A stretch of 64,000 bases of DNA, taken from NCBI GenBank assembly GCA_964532225.1, contig CAZHHM010000002.1, forward strand, positions 61,686 through 125,685. The letters are read 5' to 3'. Made by a program: the position numbers and the translations under genes. The stretch is from CAZHHM01 sp964532225 (GTDB lineage Bacteria > Margulisbacteria > WOR-1 > JAKLHX01). Of this stretch, positions 50,686-57,935 are shown one piece after another (position 1 is the first letter of the stretch; each line of letters opens with the position of its first letter). Under the pieces are notes generated by a model. That model had not been told where the DNA came from and made no database searches. It worked only from the letters and a program-made list of their open reading frames with translations.

Positions 50686-51417
50686 CTAGATCTCTTCCCT
50701 GCCTTCGAACGAATACTCTATCGACGTCACGAACTGCAGGTCGTTGTTAAGTGTCCCCACTGGCGGAGCGTTGAAGTAATCGTCCTTTAGTGTCAGCTTG
50801 AGCTTAAAGTCCTCCTGAAAAGGCACTCTGAAAGAAAAAGCGTTCACGATACGGTAGTTGTTGGGGTCTGCGGCGCTGAGATATATGTGCAGATCATTCT
50901 CCAGAGCGCTTTTCCCGTCAAGATCGGCGGCAATGTTATGCCTCAATTCAACAACAGAGGACGCTGCCCTTTGGGATGCCAGGTTCTCTGTTTCATACCC
51001 GAAAGAGGCTTCAGCAAGCTGTTTTACAGGGCCTTCGCTGCTCAGCCACCAGCCAAAACCTATGGTCGGGGTCAGGCTCAGGTCTATCCCTTTGAACCGT
51101 TCCTGCTCCACTTCCATGTTCGCAAAAATATACTTTTGCCTGTCCAGGCTTTTACCGTAACGCAGATCAAGGCCGAACTTGAGCATAGTATCGACCCCTC
51201 CGGACTTCTGCTGGTCGAAATAGCCTTTCGCCGTGAACTCGTCGTTCCATCTTCTGTTCTGGCTCAGCAGGAAGTCGGTGTGGAGCGACAGCGTGCGTGT
51301 ATTGCCGGAGGTCGAGTTCATGCCGAGAGAAAAGGTCTTTTTAGTTATGAGCTCTGTTGAGAAGGAGGGACAGGTGATGAGCAACAGTGCGAGCGAGCCG
51401 GTAATTAGCTTTTTCAT
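50686..51417 (-). CDS. DUF481 / YdiY-like outer-membrane barrel
   Basis: 243 residues. A signal peptide (MKKLITGSLALLLITCPSFS) is followed by the DUF481 pattern: FSLGMNSTSGNTRTLSLHTD, WNDEFTAKGYFDQQ, LRYGKSLDRQKYIFANMEVE, PTIGFGWWL and a final YSFEG-like strand. The family resembles the salt-induced YdiY barrel. It lies in the outer membrane; its function is unknown. ATG 51417 lies 6 nt after TAAATT with TTGCCT at 17 bp, so it is probably leaderless. Confidence 0.88.
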   Translation of the reverse strand: MKKLITGSLALLLITCPSFSTELITKKTFSLGMNSTSGNTRTLSLHTDFLLSQNRRWNDEFTAKGYFDQQKSGGVDTMLKFGLDLRYGKSLDRQKYIFANMEVEQERFKGIDLSLTPTIGFGWWLSSEGPVKQLAEASFGYETENLASQRAASSVVELRHNIAADLDGKSALENDLHIYLSAADPNNYRIVNAFSFRVPFQEDFKLKLTLKDDYFNAPPVGTLNNDLQFVTSIEYSFEGREEI

Positions 51418-51423
51418 ACCACC

Positions 51424-51452
51424 AATTTACTAAAGATGTGTTTTGAAGGCAA
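51424..51452 (-). promoter_or_regulatory. Leaderless promoter of the DUF481 gene
   Basis: Minus strand: -35 TTGCCT at 51447-51452, 17 bp, -10 TAAATT at 51424-51429, 6 nt (GGTGGT) to ATG. Confidence 0.72.
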
Positions 51453-51486
51453 GGGGTGGAAGAGGTGGAGGGGACAAAGCAGTATG

Positions 51487-51603
51487 TCATTGCGAGGGTC
51501 ATTGCGAACGAAGTGAAGCAAACCCGAAGCAATCCGGGCCCTAGAAGCAGCTTTTTCGTGCAGCTAGGACACAGTTTGCTTCGCTCCGCTCGCAAAGACA
51601 CTC
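51487..51603. repeat. MITE-like imperfect inverted repeat
   Basis: GTCATTGCGAACGAAGTGAA at the left is roughly mirrored by GCTTCGCTCCGCTCGCAAAG at the right, about 100 bp apart. The centre has GAAGCAATCCGGGCCCTAGA. The same motif family occurs at 2000-2022, 48207-48260 and 54668-54700. No ORF. Probably a non-autonomous dispersed element. Confidence 0.6.
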
Positions 51604-51659
51604 TGCGCTTACCCCTATCTGCCATTAGTTCTTTTCCGGAAACTTCTTACTTTTGACTT

Positions 51660-52382
51660 TCACTTTTGACCTTTGACTTTTGCCTTTTGACTTATTACGA
51701 TCGCCCTCTTCTCTCCCGTCAAAATATTCTTCTTGCTCCCCGCCCAATCATGAACTGCAAGAAACAATCTTTGGTAAGGATAACGGAAGTTATATCCCCT
51801 TCTTGTTCCCGGATCGTTCGTAATGAACTGTTTTTTTACCGGGTCATAGCCCGTCACGACAAGATAGTGATAAAGAGGCCCGGGAGGCGTGAAATAAGGA
51901 TTTTTCAAAAGCCTTCCAGCAGCAGGCAGTATAAGTATATTGCCTTTGTCGAGTTCGGAGATAATATCCTGATATGAACTTAAAGTGATCACTTCGCCTG
52001 AAGAATATCCGTAATAATCCCGCATCAGCTGCAAACTTTGCTCGGCCGTCAGATCATAATGCCCGCCCAAAGTCTTCTTTTGAAAAGAAACCATATCAAG
52101 GATCTCTTTCTTTCCCTCAGATCTGCTGTACAGGCGTCGCATTGCCTGCCCTGCCGGCAGGCGGGCGGCGCCTCTATCTTGCTCGTGATAATTCAACCAT
52201 CTTTCTGCCATAATTATCGCCGCCTCCTCACACCCGTCCGCGAACGGCTGGACCCATTTCCCATCCGGCGCCTGGCAAAGGAAAGGGACGTGGTGGATGG
52301 TGGAACAGAGGCCGGTTTGGGTAAAAGTGCATAGTGATAGGACTAGAAAGAATACGCCTGATCGGACAGATATTTTTTTCAT
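51660..52382 (-). CDS. Exported C39-like peptidase family protein
   Basis: 240 residues. A signal peptide (about residues 1-26) precedes a papain-like C39_2 domain: HHVPFLCQAPDGKW, FADGCEEAAIIMAERWL with the catalytic cysteine, YHYLVVTGYDP with the histidine and ITNDPGTRRG with the acidic residue. ARLPAGQAMR near residue 73 is encoded by a CTGCCGGCAGG palindrome and looks like an insertion. The last residues (KAKVKGQK) come from a TTTTGAC-type simple repeat at 51649-51692. Substrate unknown; acts outside the cytoplasm. Confidence 0.82.
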   Translation of the reverse strand: MKKISVRSGVFFLVLSLCTFTQTGLCSTIHHVPFLCQAPDGKWVQPFADGCEEAAIIMAERWLNYHEQDRGAARLPAGQAMRRLYSRSEGKKEILDMVSFQKKTLGGHYDLTAEQSLQLMRDYYGYSSGEVITLSSYQDIISELDKGNILILPAAGRLLKNPYFTPPGPLYHYLVVTGYDPVKKQFITNDPGTRRGYNFRYPYQRLFLAVHDWAGSKKNILTGEKRAIVISQKAKVKGQK

Positions 52383-52417
52383 AAAAAAGCCGCTTTCATC
52401 ATAGCCCCACGGGGAAT
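52383..52417 (-). repeat. Truncated copy of tRNA-Glu 3' end and its terminator arm
   Basis: AAAAAAGCCG at 52383-52392 and CATAGCCCCACGGGGAAT at 52400-52417 repeat 52469-52478 and 52483-52500. Together these are the 3' end of tRNA-Glu and the downstream stem with T run. It looks like a recombination or duplication scar. Confidence 0.7.
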
Positions 52418-52466
52418 TCCCTTCGCTTCGCTCGGGACAGGCTCCCCCCGACTTTTAACAACAATA

Positions 52467-52567
52467 ACAAAAAAGCCGACAACATAGCCCCACGGGGAAT
52501 CGAACCCCGATCGTCAGCTTGAAAAGCTGATGTCCTAACCGTTAGACGATGGGGCCATGTTGTCGGC
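52467..52567 (-). terminator. Terminator-like helix enclosing tRNA-Glu
   Basis: GCCGACAACAT (52475-52485) and ATGTTGTCGGC (52557-52567) are perfect 11 bp inverted repeats directly flanking the tRNA. In the precursor they extend the acceptor stem to about 18 bp. On the minus strand the 3' arm runs into six T (52474-52469), so the whole precursor resembles an intrinsic terminator with the tRNA as its loop. Confidence 0.7.
52485..52556 (-). tRNA. tRNA-Glu, anticodon TTC
   Basis: 72-nt cloverleaf on the minus strand. Acceptor GGCCCCA pairs with TGGGGCT (one G-U). Anticodon stem TCAGC/GCTGA encloses TTTTCAA, giving anticodon TTC. T arm has TTCGATTC between GGGG and CCCC. Discriminator A; CCA is not encoded. 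GTCTAACGGTTAGGAC forms the D arm, typical of tRNA-Glu. Confidence 0.95.
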
Positions 52568-52679
52568 CATTCAACAACGGATCCAACAATCACCCTTTCG
52601 TGATAGGGCCATGATGGAAACAGCTGATATCTTAATTTTACCAAATATATCGTCTTTTTGCCTGTCGGCCTGTGCTATA

Positions 52680-53105
52680 TCAGGCAACCGGCCCGTTTAT
52701 GACATACTGCTTCAGGAAACGTTCGATCCCCATTATAGTTTCCTTTTTCATTTTTGCGGGGCTGGATGCCACCCACATTGCGGTATTGTAGAGCTCAGTC
52801 GCGTCCACTCTCATCCATTTCCTGTTCTTGAATAACAGTACGAAGAGCGTTGCCATGGCTATCCTCTTGTTACCGTTCTTGAAAGGATGGTTCTTGGTCA
52901 TGAGGTAAAAGAGCATTGCGGCTTTACCGGTGAAACCCCTGTGGAGGTACTTCTTTCCGAATGTCTGGAACGGCGCCGCGACACAGCTTTCGAGGATATT
53001 CGGATATCTTGTGGAGAAATCGGGTATCGGCTCGTTATAAGTCATAGCTTCTCTGGCCAGGCGGAAGGCTATCCTCTCCACTTCTGCCACAGATACTTTC
53101 CGCAC
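52680..53105 (-). CDS. Doc/Fic-family toxin, copy 1
   Basis: 141 residues from GTG 53105. HPFKNGNKRIAMATLFVLL (residues about 73-91) is the HxFx(D/N)GN(K/R)R active site of death-on-curing proteins, which modify host targets, for example by phosphorylating EF-Tu in P1 Doc. VSVAEVERIAFRLA and YNEPIPDFSTRYPNILESC open the fold. It overlaps the HTH gene by 1 nt, the usual antitoxin-toxin arrangement. A close relative is at 54725-55153. Confidence 0.87.
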   Translation of the reverse strand: MRKVSVAEVERIAFRLAREAMTYNEPIPDFSTRYPNILESCVAAPFQTFGKKYLHRGFTGKAAMLFYLMTKNHPFKNGNKRIAMATLFVLLFKNRKWMRVDATELYNTAMWVASSPAKMKKETIMGIERFLKQYVINGPVA

Positions 53106-53371
53106 TATTCGTTCCCCAGCATTTTAAGCGTTTTGCCAAAATCCCGGATCGTCTTCTTTATCGCCTCGTCTATCTCTTTGGTTTGCTCGGGTGTAAGCTC
53201 ACTGTCAGAAAAGTAATTTGCAGGAATTGCATATTGCTTACCTATCTTTATTGCCTTTATTTTCCCTTTCACGACCTGCTTGTAAATGGCTATCCTGCTA
53301 AGATCCACCAACCTGGCGTATTCAGGAATGGAATAGTAGGCATCTTTATTTTTTGGCTTTGTTATGGTCAT
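53105..53371 (-). CDS. HTH antitoxin-like protein, copy 1
   Basis: 88 residues. YYSIPEYARLVDLSRIAIYK is an excisionase/MerR-type helix-turn-helix, followed by KGKIKAIKIGKQYAIP, the matching wing. The acidic C-terminal half (ELTPEQTKEIDEAIKKTI) could wrap the toxin. Precedes the Doc-like gene and lies next to four GTTAAC boxes, so it probably represses its own operon. A copy at 55150-55413 shares the ending GKTLKMLGNE/GNTLKMLGNE. Confidence 0.82.
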   Translation of the reverse strand: MTITKPKNKDAYYSIPEYARLVDLSRIAIYKQVVKGKIKAIKIGKQYAIPANYFSDSELTPEQTKEIDEAIKKTIRDFGKTLKMLGNE

Positions 53372-53378
53372 TTTGTAT

Positions 53379-53432
53379 GTTAACCTTTCGTGTGCTGGTT
53401 AACCATTGTTAACCATTGATATTAAGGTTAAC
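53379..53432. promoter_or_regulatory. Four-box GTTAAC operator of TA module 1
   Basis: GTTAAC at 53379, 53398, 53408 and 53427, that is 19, 10 and 19 bp apart. Each box is a perfect palindrome. The first lies 7 bp upstream of the antitoxin ATG. Module 2 has the identical spacing. Confidence 0.8.
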
Positions 53433-53550
53433 ATTCATATTTTCTCATGTCAAGGCATCGCAACTGACGCCTTCAAGAAAAAAGCCGCTCCCCACCATCT
53501 CTCCCCCATGTATAATATAAGCCAGCACATCGGACACAGGAGGATACAGC

Positions 53551-54624
53551 GTGAAAAAAGCTTTTTTAACAATTTTGTCGGTGATACTTCTGGCCTCGTC
53601 GGTAACTGCCTGCAGCGATTTCATTCTCAAAGCAAAGGACGGCTCGGTGGTCAACGGCCGCTCGATGGAATTCCCTATAGATCTCCGCTCTGAAATATTT
53701 GTAGTGCCTGCCGGTGCCTCCCACTCATATCCCGACGGCAAAGGCGGCCCGGGGCTCTCTTGGACGACCAAATACGGCTTTCTCGGCATAAACGCATTCG
53801 GGCTCAAGGACTGCTATGTTGACGGCTTTAACGAAAAGGGCCTGTCGATGGGAGGACTTATGTTCACGGGAGCGCAATATCAGGAGCCGAAGGCAGGCAA
53901 GTCCTTCCCTCTTGAGGGGCTTTCGTCATGGATACTGGGCAACTTTTCAAGCGTTGACGAGGTCAGGGCCGCTCTTCCGGGAATTACGGTTTACAGGTCG
54001 GGCATAAAAGAGCTTAAAGATATGGGGCTCCACATATCTATTCATGATGCTACAGGAAAGAGCCTTGTTGTGGAGTTCATCGGCGGCAAGATGAACGTAT
54101 ATGATAACCCTATCGGCATACTGACCAACAGGCCTGAATTCCCCTGGCAGATGACCAACCTGCGCAATTATGTGAACCTTGACGCTCATGACAAGGACAC
54201 AAAGAAGCTTAACGGGGTGGATATTGAGCCTATGGGAGTAGGCAGCGGCCTGCTGGGACTTCCGGGCGACTGGACGCCTCCTTCGCGCTTTGTAAGGCTT
54301 GCCGTGTGCAAGGACGCGGCGCTTGAGGTGAAGGACGCGAAAGAGGCGGTCGTTCTTGCCGAGCACATGCTTAACATAGTTGATATCCCGAAGGGTGCGA
54401 TAAAAGAGACCCCGAACCCTTTCATTCATATGTACGGTTACGCGCAGTGGGTCGTTATCAAGGACCTGACCAATAAGACATTATATTTCAAGACTTATGA
54501 CAATACTGCGTGGAGGACGGTGGACCTTAAGAAGTTCGATCTCAGCGCCGGCAAACCGGTCAAGTCCATCCCTATCAGCTCCACCCAGCCGGCTTATATC
54601 GATGTTACGGGGTGGATGAGGTAG
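53551..54624 (+). CDS. Choloylglycine hydrolase / penicillin V acylase-family Ntn hydrolase
   Basis: 357 residues. A signal peptide (about residues 1-20) ends before CSDFILKAKDGSVVNGRSME, so removal would expose the N-terminal nucleophile cysteine at about residue 21. Further family features are the Arg at GRSMEF, GLSWTTKYGFLGINAFG, DGFNEKGLSMGGLMF, PIGILTNRPEFPWQ and a C-terminal strand region. It hydrolyses linear amide bonds outside the cytoplasm; substrate unknown (bile salts unlikely, N-acyl-homoserine lactones or penicillin V possible). It lies between two TA modules and has a truncated second copy at 55570. Confidence 0.9.
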   Translation: MKKAFLTILSVILLASSVTACSDFILKAKDGSVVNGRSMEFPIDLRSEIFVVPAGASHSYPDGKGGPGLSWTTKYGFLGINAFGLKDCYVDGFNEKGLSMGGLMFTGAQYQEPKAGKSFPLEGLSSWILGNFSSVDEVRAALPGITVYRSGIKELKDMGLHISIHDATGKSLVVEFIGGKMNVYDNPIGILTNRPEFPWQMTNLRNYVNLDAHDKDTKKLNGVDIEPMGVGSGLLGLPGDWTPPSRFVRLAVCKDAALEVKDAKEAVVLAEHMLNIVDIPKGAIKETPNPFIHMYGYAQWVVIKDLTNKTLYFKTYDNTAWRTVDLKKFDLSAGKPVKSIPISSTQPAYIDVTGWMR

Positions 54625-54667
54625 ATCATCGAAATAACAGGGTTTCGCCTGCCCTCCGAAGGTCGCC

Positions 54668-54726
54668 GTCATTGCGAGCGGAACGAAGCAAGCGACCGAA
54701 GGTGGAATTACCCGTGGGGCTATGTT
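54668..54726. repeat. Dispersed repeat plus tRNA-Glu 3'-end fragment
   Basis: GTCATTGCGAGCGGAACGAA (54668-54687) belongs to the dispersed repeat family. CCCGTGGGGCTATGTT (54711-54726) equals the tRNA-Glu 3' end and its flank, inverted relative to 52485. It marks the border of the AT-rich second TA module. Confidence 0.6.
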
Positions 54727-55153
54727 ATTTTTCTTTAATATCAACCATGTTTTTTTCAATAAAAGCCTCAACAGCTTTTACTGTTTGCTCCTCCAAATCA
54801 GACGGACTTGATGCTACCCATATCGCAAATTGATAGAATTTATATTCATTAACTTTTATCCATTTTTTGTTTTTAAATAGTATAAGTAGTAGTGTTGTCA
54901 TCGCAATCCGTTTGTTACCATTCTTAAATGGATGGTTCTTATTCATTAGATAAAACAAAATCGCTGCTTTTCCCACCAACCCCGGATATAGATCCTTTTT
55001 TGAAAACGTTTGAAATGGGGTCGCGATACAACTCTCCAGCACATTCGGGTATCTGGTTGAAAATTCAGGGATTGGTTCATTGTAAGTCATTCTATCTCGA
55101 GCCAGCTTAAAAGCTAGACGCTCCACTTCTCTTACAGATATCTTTTTCATCAT
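54725..55153 (-). CDS. Doc/Fic-family toxin, copy 2
   Basis: 142 residues, sharing the whole length with copy 1: VSVREVERLAFKLARDRMTYNE, STRYPNVLESCI and the active site HPFKNGNKRIAMTTLL. Codon use is far more AT-rich than copy 1, so the two were probably acquired separately rather than duplicated in place. ATG 55153 or 55150 overlaps the HTH stop. Confidence 0.86.
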   Translation of the reverse strand: MMKKISVREVERLAFKLARDRMTYNEPIPEFSTRYPNVLESCIATPFQTFSKKDLYPGLVGKAAILFYLMNKNHPFKNGNKRIAMTTLLLILFKNKKWIKVNEYKFYQFAIWVASSPSDLEEQTVKAVEAFIEKNMVDIKEK

Positions 55154-55413
55154 TCATTACCCAGCATTTTTAATGTATTACCATATTCCTTAATAGTTTT
55201 ATCAACTACAGTATCAACAACATGTTTTTGTTCATTTGTCAGCTCTTTACCAGTGACATAACTGGCAGGTATTGCATAGTTTCTTCCAATCTTTTTAGCA
55301 TTGATAAATTTCTTTTTTACCTGTTTGTAAACTGCTATTCTACTAATATTCATGATTTTTGCATACTCAGGAATAGAGTAATATTCTCTTATTTTTTGGT
55401 CATCTTTTGACAT
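55150..55413 (-). CDS. HTH antitoxin-like protein, copy 2
   Basis: 87 residues. YYSIPEYAKIMNISRIAVYK and IGRNYAIPASYVTG match copy 1 in the helix-turn-helix and wing, and the ending LKMLGNE is identical. Acts presumably as antitoxin and autorepressor through the GTTAAC boxes at 55422-55475. Confidence 0.82.
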   Translation of the reverse strand: MSKDDQKIREYYSIPEYAKIMNISRIAVYKQVKKKFINAKKIGRNYAIPASYVTGKELTNEQKHVVDTVVDKTIKEYGNTLKMLGNE

Positions 55414-55421
55414 ATTTTTAT

Positions 55422-55475
55422 GTTAACCTTTCTGCCACAAGTTAACATATGTTAACTCTGCATAAACAGGTTAAC
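55422..55475. promoter_or_regulatory. Four-box GTTAAC operator of TA module 2
   Basis: GTTAAC at 55422, 55441, 55451 and 55470: spacing 19, 10 and 19 bp as in module 1, although the spacer bases differ. The conserved geometry with unrelated spacers supports direct protein binding. Confidence 0.8.
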
Positions 55476-55569
55476 ATGTCTTATGGTTTCTGTCAACTTC
55501 CAATCGTAGCAGGTTCCTGCCCCGCCTCTTTAGAGGCTTGTTACCTAGCCGGGACCCTGGTCGGAGAAG

Positions 55570-55679
55570 GACGGTGTGACCTTAAGAAGTTCGATCTCAG
55601 CGCCGGCAAACCGGTAAAGTCAATACCCGTCAGCTCCGGTCAGGCGGCTTATATTGATGTATCGGGACAGATGAGGTAG
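55570..55679 (+). pseudogene. Remnant of a second choloylglycine-hydrolase-like gene (3' end only)
   Basis: The frame LKKFDLSAGKPVKSIPVSSG, continuing to AAYIDVSGQMR and a stop, repeats the last about 33 residues of the gene at 53551-54624 with a few changes. Sequence before it is unrelated and there is no ribosome site. It looks like the tail of a tandem copy cut off when the second TA module arrived. Confidence 0.85.
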
Positions 55680-55773
55680 GGGAATTCAGAATATCACTTA
55701 ATTGTATTAAGCAAACAATGTTACCACAGTAAGCTTGCGATTCCATAATCTTTCGTCTGGATAAAAATAAGGC

Positions 55774-57240
55774 TTATTTTGCTTCTTTCATCCCAAGAAA
55801 CGATCTAAACATGGGATGAACATGAAATCTCATAATATTTCTTAGATTTAAATTGCCTATTTGGTGTGGCCCAAGATATGAGCTACCGCTACGCCTCTGA
55901 GCTTTAAGCCCACCAATTGCTTGCGCTCGGATAAAGCCGATTTCCCAAAGTACATCAATTAATGAATCCGGTTCTCGATCTAATACCCATGAAGACTCCT
56001 TATCAGTTTTGTAACCACCGGTCACAATTTCCAAGCATATACTCTCCAACTCTTCTCGCTCCATTGTGTAGCATCTGCCTCTAAACACCTCAAACACGCT
56101 GATTACACCTGGATATTGAAACCGATATTCATTTGCAATATCTCTAGTTCTAATAGCGGAGTATTCAGATTCTGCTTCACTTATCAGTGAATAGTCAATG
56201 TTATAGTTGTTTACTTTTTTCGCCTTATCAATTACGCTTGTGCAAAATTGAATAATTTCTCTTGGCCGATACAAGGTTCTATCTATCATATAGTTAAATG
56301 AATTGGTTTTTCTGTAGTCCAACACCTCGCTAAATATCATATTCCAGCATTTTTCATCAGATAGCATTGCAAGTTCAGGAAGAAAATATTTTGCTCGACT
56401 GGCTATAAGCGCTCTCAGAGATGCTTCGTCCCAACTAACTATTTCGATAATGTCGCGATATTTCTGTGCATCTTGAACAAGGGTTGGAATGCTATCATAC
56501 AATTCTTTTCTTAATGACACATACACTGTCAGATCTGGGCACATTTCATTTATTGTTATACTGGCCTGAAACAAGCCCGCAACAAACGCTTTTGCATCCT
56601 CAGACGAATCGTATCCTCTATCCAATTCATCAACAAGAACAACAACTTTTTGTTTTTTGCATATTTCACTAATATAAGGAAACAACGACTTGATTTCTTC
56701 TAGCTTATATAGTTTTTCTAGTTCTCTAGCCTTAATAGCTGCCTCAAAATGTCCAATCTTAAATCCTTCAAACCTCTTAAGATAAGAAATCATTACGGCG
56801 ATTGGATTGTTTTGATGTCCCATATGGTTGTCTCTTAAGTACTCATATATTTTTGCATATGGCCCTGTCTTTATTTTCCCCGATTTCTCGACAAGCTTTT
56901 TCATTGTTTCGACAAATATCAAGTATTTCCATGCACATGTAAATGCACCTGTCTTTGCCCAAGCCCCTTCTGACTCACTAATTAACGTCTTTTGTAGCAT
57001 TTCATATGAATAGTCTTCAGGATTTAACTCGAGTATGATGGAGCCATCTTTTCTGCCCGAATCGGCCAGCATTTTAAAGAGAGCACTCTTACCTGACCCG
57101 CGATTACCCAACACAATAGTTTTTTTTCGCATTGCAAGGTCTTCAAATGACTTTGATTTGATAAAATACTGAACCAAGTTTGTATCGCGCTCAGCTGCTG
57201 GTGCTCCAAATTCCAGATTTTCAAGCTTCATTTGCATCAT
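55774..57240 (-). CDS. P-loop ATPase, Sll1717-like
   Basis: 488 residues from ATG 57240. KLENLEFGAPAAERD then Walker A KKTIVLGNRGSGKSALFKML (near residue 45) and Walker B KVVVLVDELDRGYDSSEDA (near residue 215) define a KAP/STAND-like ATPase. YRPREIIQFC and a C-terminal winged-helix-like part follow. The start region (NLEFGxxxAE) matches the Sll1717 family. Strongly AT-rich relative to neighbours and alone in orientation, so probably acquired. TATAAT lies 5 nt before the chosen ATG with TTGAAA at 16 bp. Such ATPases often occur in defence loci, but no partner gene is evident. Confidence 0.78.
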   Translation of the reverse strand: MMQMKLENLEFGAPAAERDTNLVQYFIKSKSFEDLAMRKKTIVLGNRGSGKSALFKMLADSGRKDGSIILELNPEDYSYEMLQKTLISESEGAWAKTGAFTCAWKYLIFVETMKKLVEKSGKIKTGPYAKIYEYLRDNHMGHQNNPIAVMISYLKRFEGFKIGHFEAAIKARELEKLYKLEEIKSLFPYISEICKKQKVVVLVDELDRGYDSSEDAKAFVAGLFQASITINEMCPDLTVYVSLRKELYDSIPTLVQDAQKYRDIIEIVSWDEASLRALIASRAKYFLPELAMLSDEKCWNMIFSEVLDYRKTNSFNYMIDRTLYRPREIIQFCTSVIDKAKKVNNYNIDYSLISEAESEYSAIRTRDIANEYRFQYPGVISVFEVFRGRCYTMEREELESICLEIVTGGYKTDKESSWVLDREPDSLIDVLWEIGFIRAQAIGGLKAQRRSGSSYLGPHQIGNLNLRNIMRFHVHPMFRSFLGMKEAK

Positions 57241-57374
57241 CAGCAATTATATACAAACAGATATATTTTTCAAGCTCTTAATACTTTTGTTCCAATCATA
57301 ATAAATAACAGGAAAATGTTTGGTCTCAGCATCCAAGAATATTGATTCGACTGATCTATTTCCATTACAATCTT

Positions 57375-57860
57375 CTACATCCTCCCCATCTCCTTAGGCA
57401 CATTGAGCCGTCCGGAGGCCTTGATGGGTGAAGTGACGGTAAGGCCAAGCGTCCCGCCTGTGACCTCCCCTTCCACCCTGTAATCCACATACATATTGCC
57501 CGCCATGATATTTGCCATGACAGAAAGGACTGAATCGACCACCTTATCGTACCTGACAAAGGTAGTTATCGTCACTCTTGTCGTTTCGGTGGCCAGGAGC
57601 GAAAAACCGGGGCGCTTGTCGTTCAGGAGCTCCCTGTCGTTTATGAACACTTTGTACGAATAGCCCGTTATATCAAGCGGGACCCCGTTAGGGTTCTTGA
57701 TGTCAAAGTAAAAGTTCACCCTTATGCCCTCAAGCGTCACCTGATCTATCTTGGAATCTATGTATTTCACTTCGGGAGCATCGAGCTTAACACAGCCTGA
57801 AAGGAGCAGAGCAAAGAGGACAGGAAGGACAGCGATGAAGGGCCTTATGTGTTTTTTCAT
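57375..57860 (-). CDS. LEA-2/WHy-domain lipoprotein
   Basis: 161 residues. Signal peptide with lipobox LLLSGCVKL (Cys near residue 23). The mature part is one LEA type 2 (WHy) domain: VTLEGIRVNFYFDIKNPNGV, YSYKVFINDREL and VDYRVEGEVTGGTLGLTV. The NPNGV-type motif is typical. It is attached to a membrane and may help in stress or envelope functions; function unknown. TGC-TAAGAT lies 6 nt before ATG, so it is probably leaderless. Confidence 0.85.
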   Translation of the reverse strand: MKKHIRPFIAVLPVLFALLLSGCVKLDAPEVKYIDSKIDQVTLEGIRVNFYFDIKNPNGVPLDITGYSYKVFINDRELLNDKRPGFSLLATETTRVTITTFVRYDKVVDSVLSVMANIMAGNMYVDYRVEGEVTGGTLGLTVTSPIKASGRLNVPKEMGRM

Positions 57861-57935
57861 GGCAATATCTTAGCACACCACGGCTCGACAAGCCTCTTCT
57901 TTGCCCCTTCCCCCTTTTTGCCTTATAATATTCTC

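Noticed and set aside
52399..52644. 81-codon minus-strand ORF
   Set aside because: It runs through the tRNA-Glu gene and has a translation typical of tRNA and repeat sequence.
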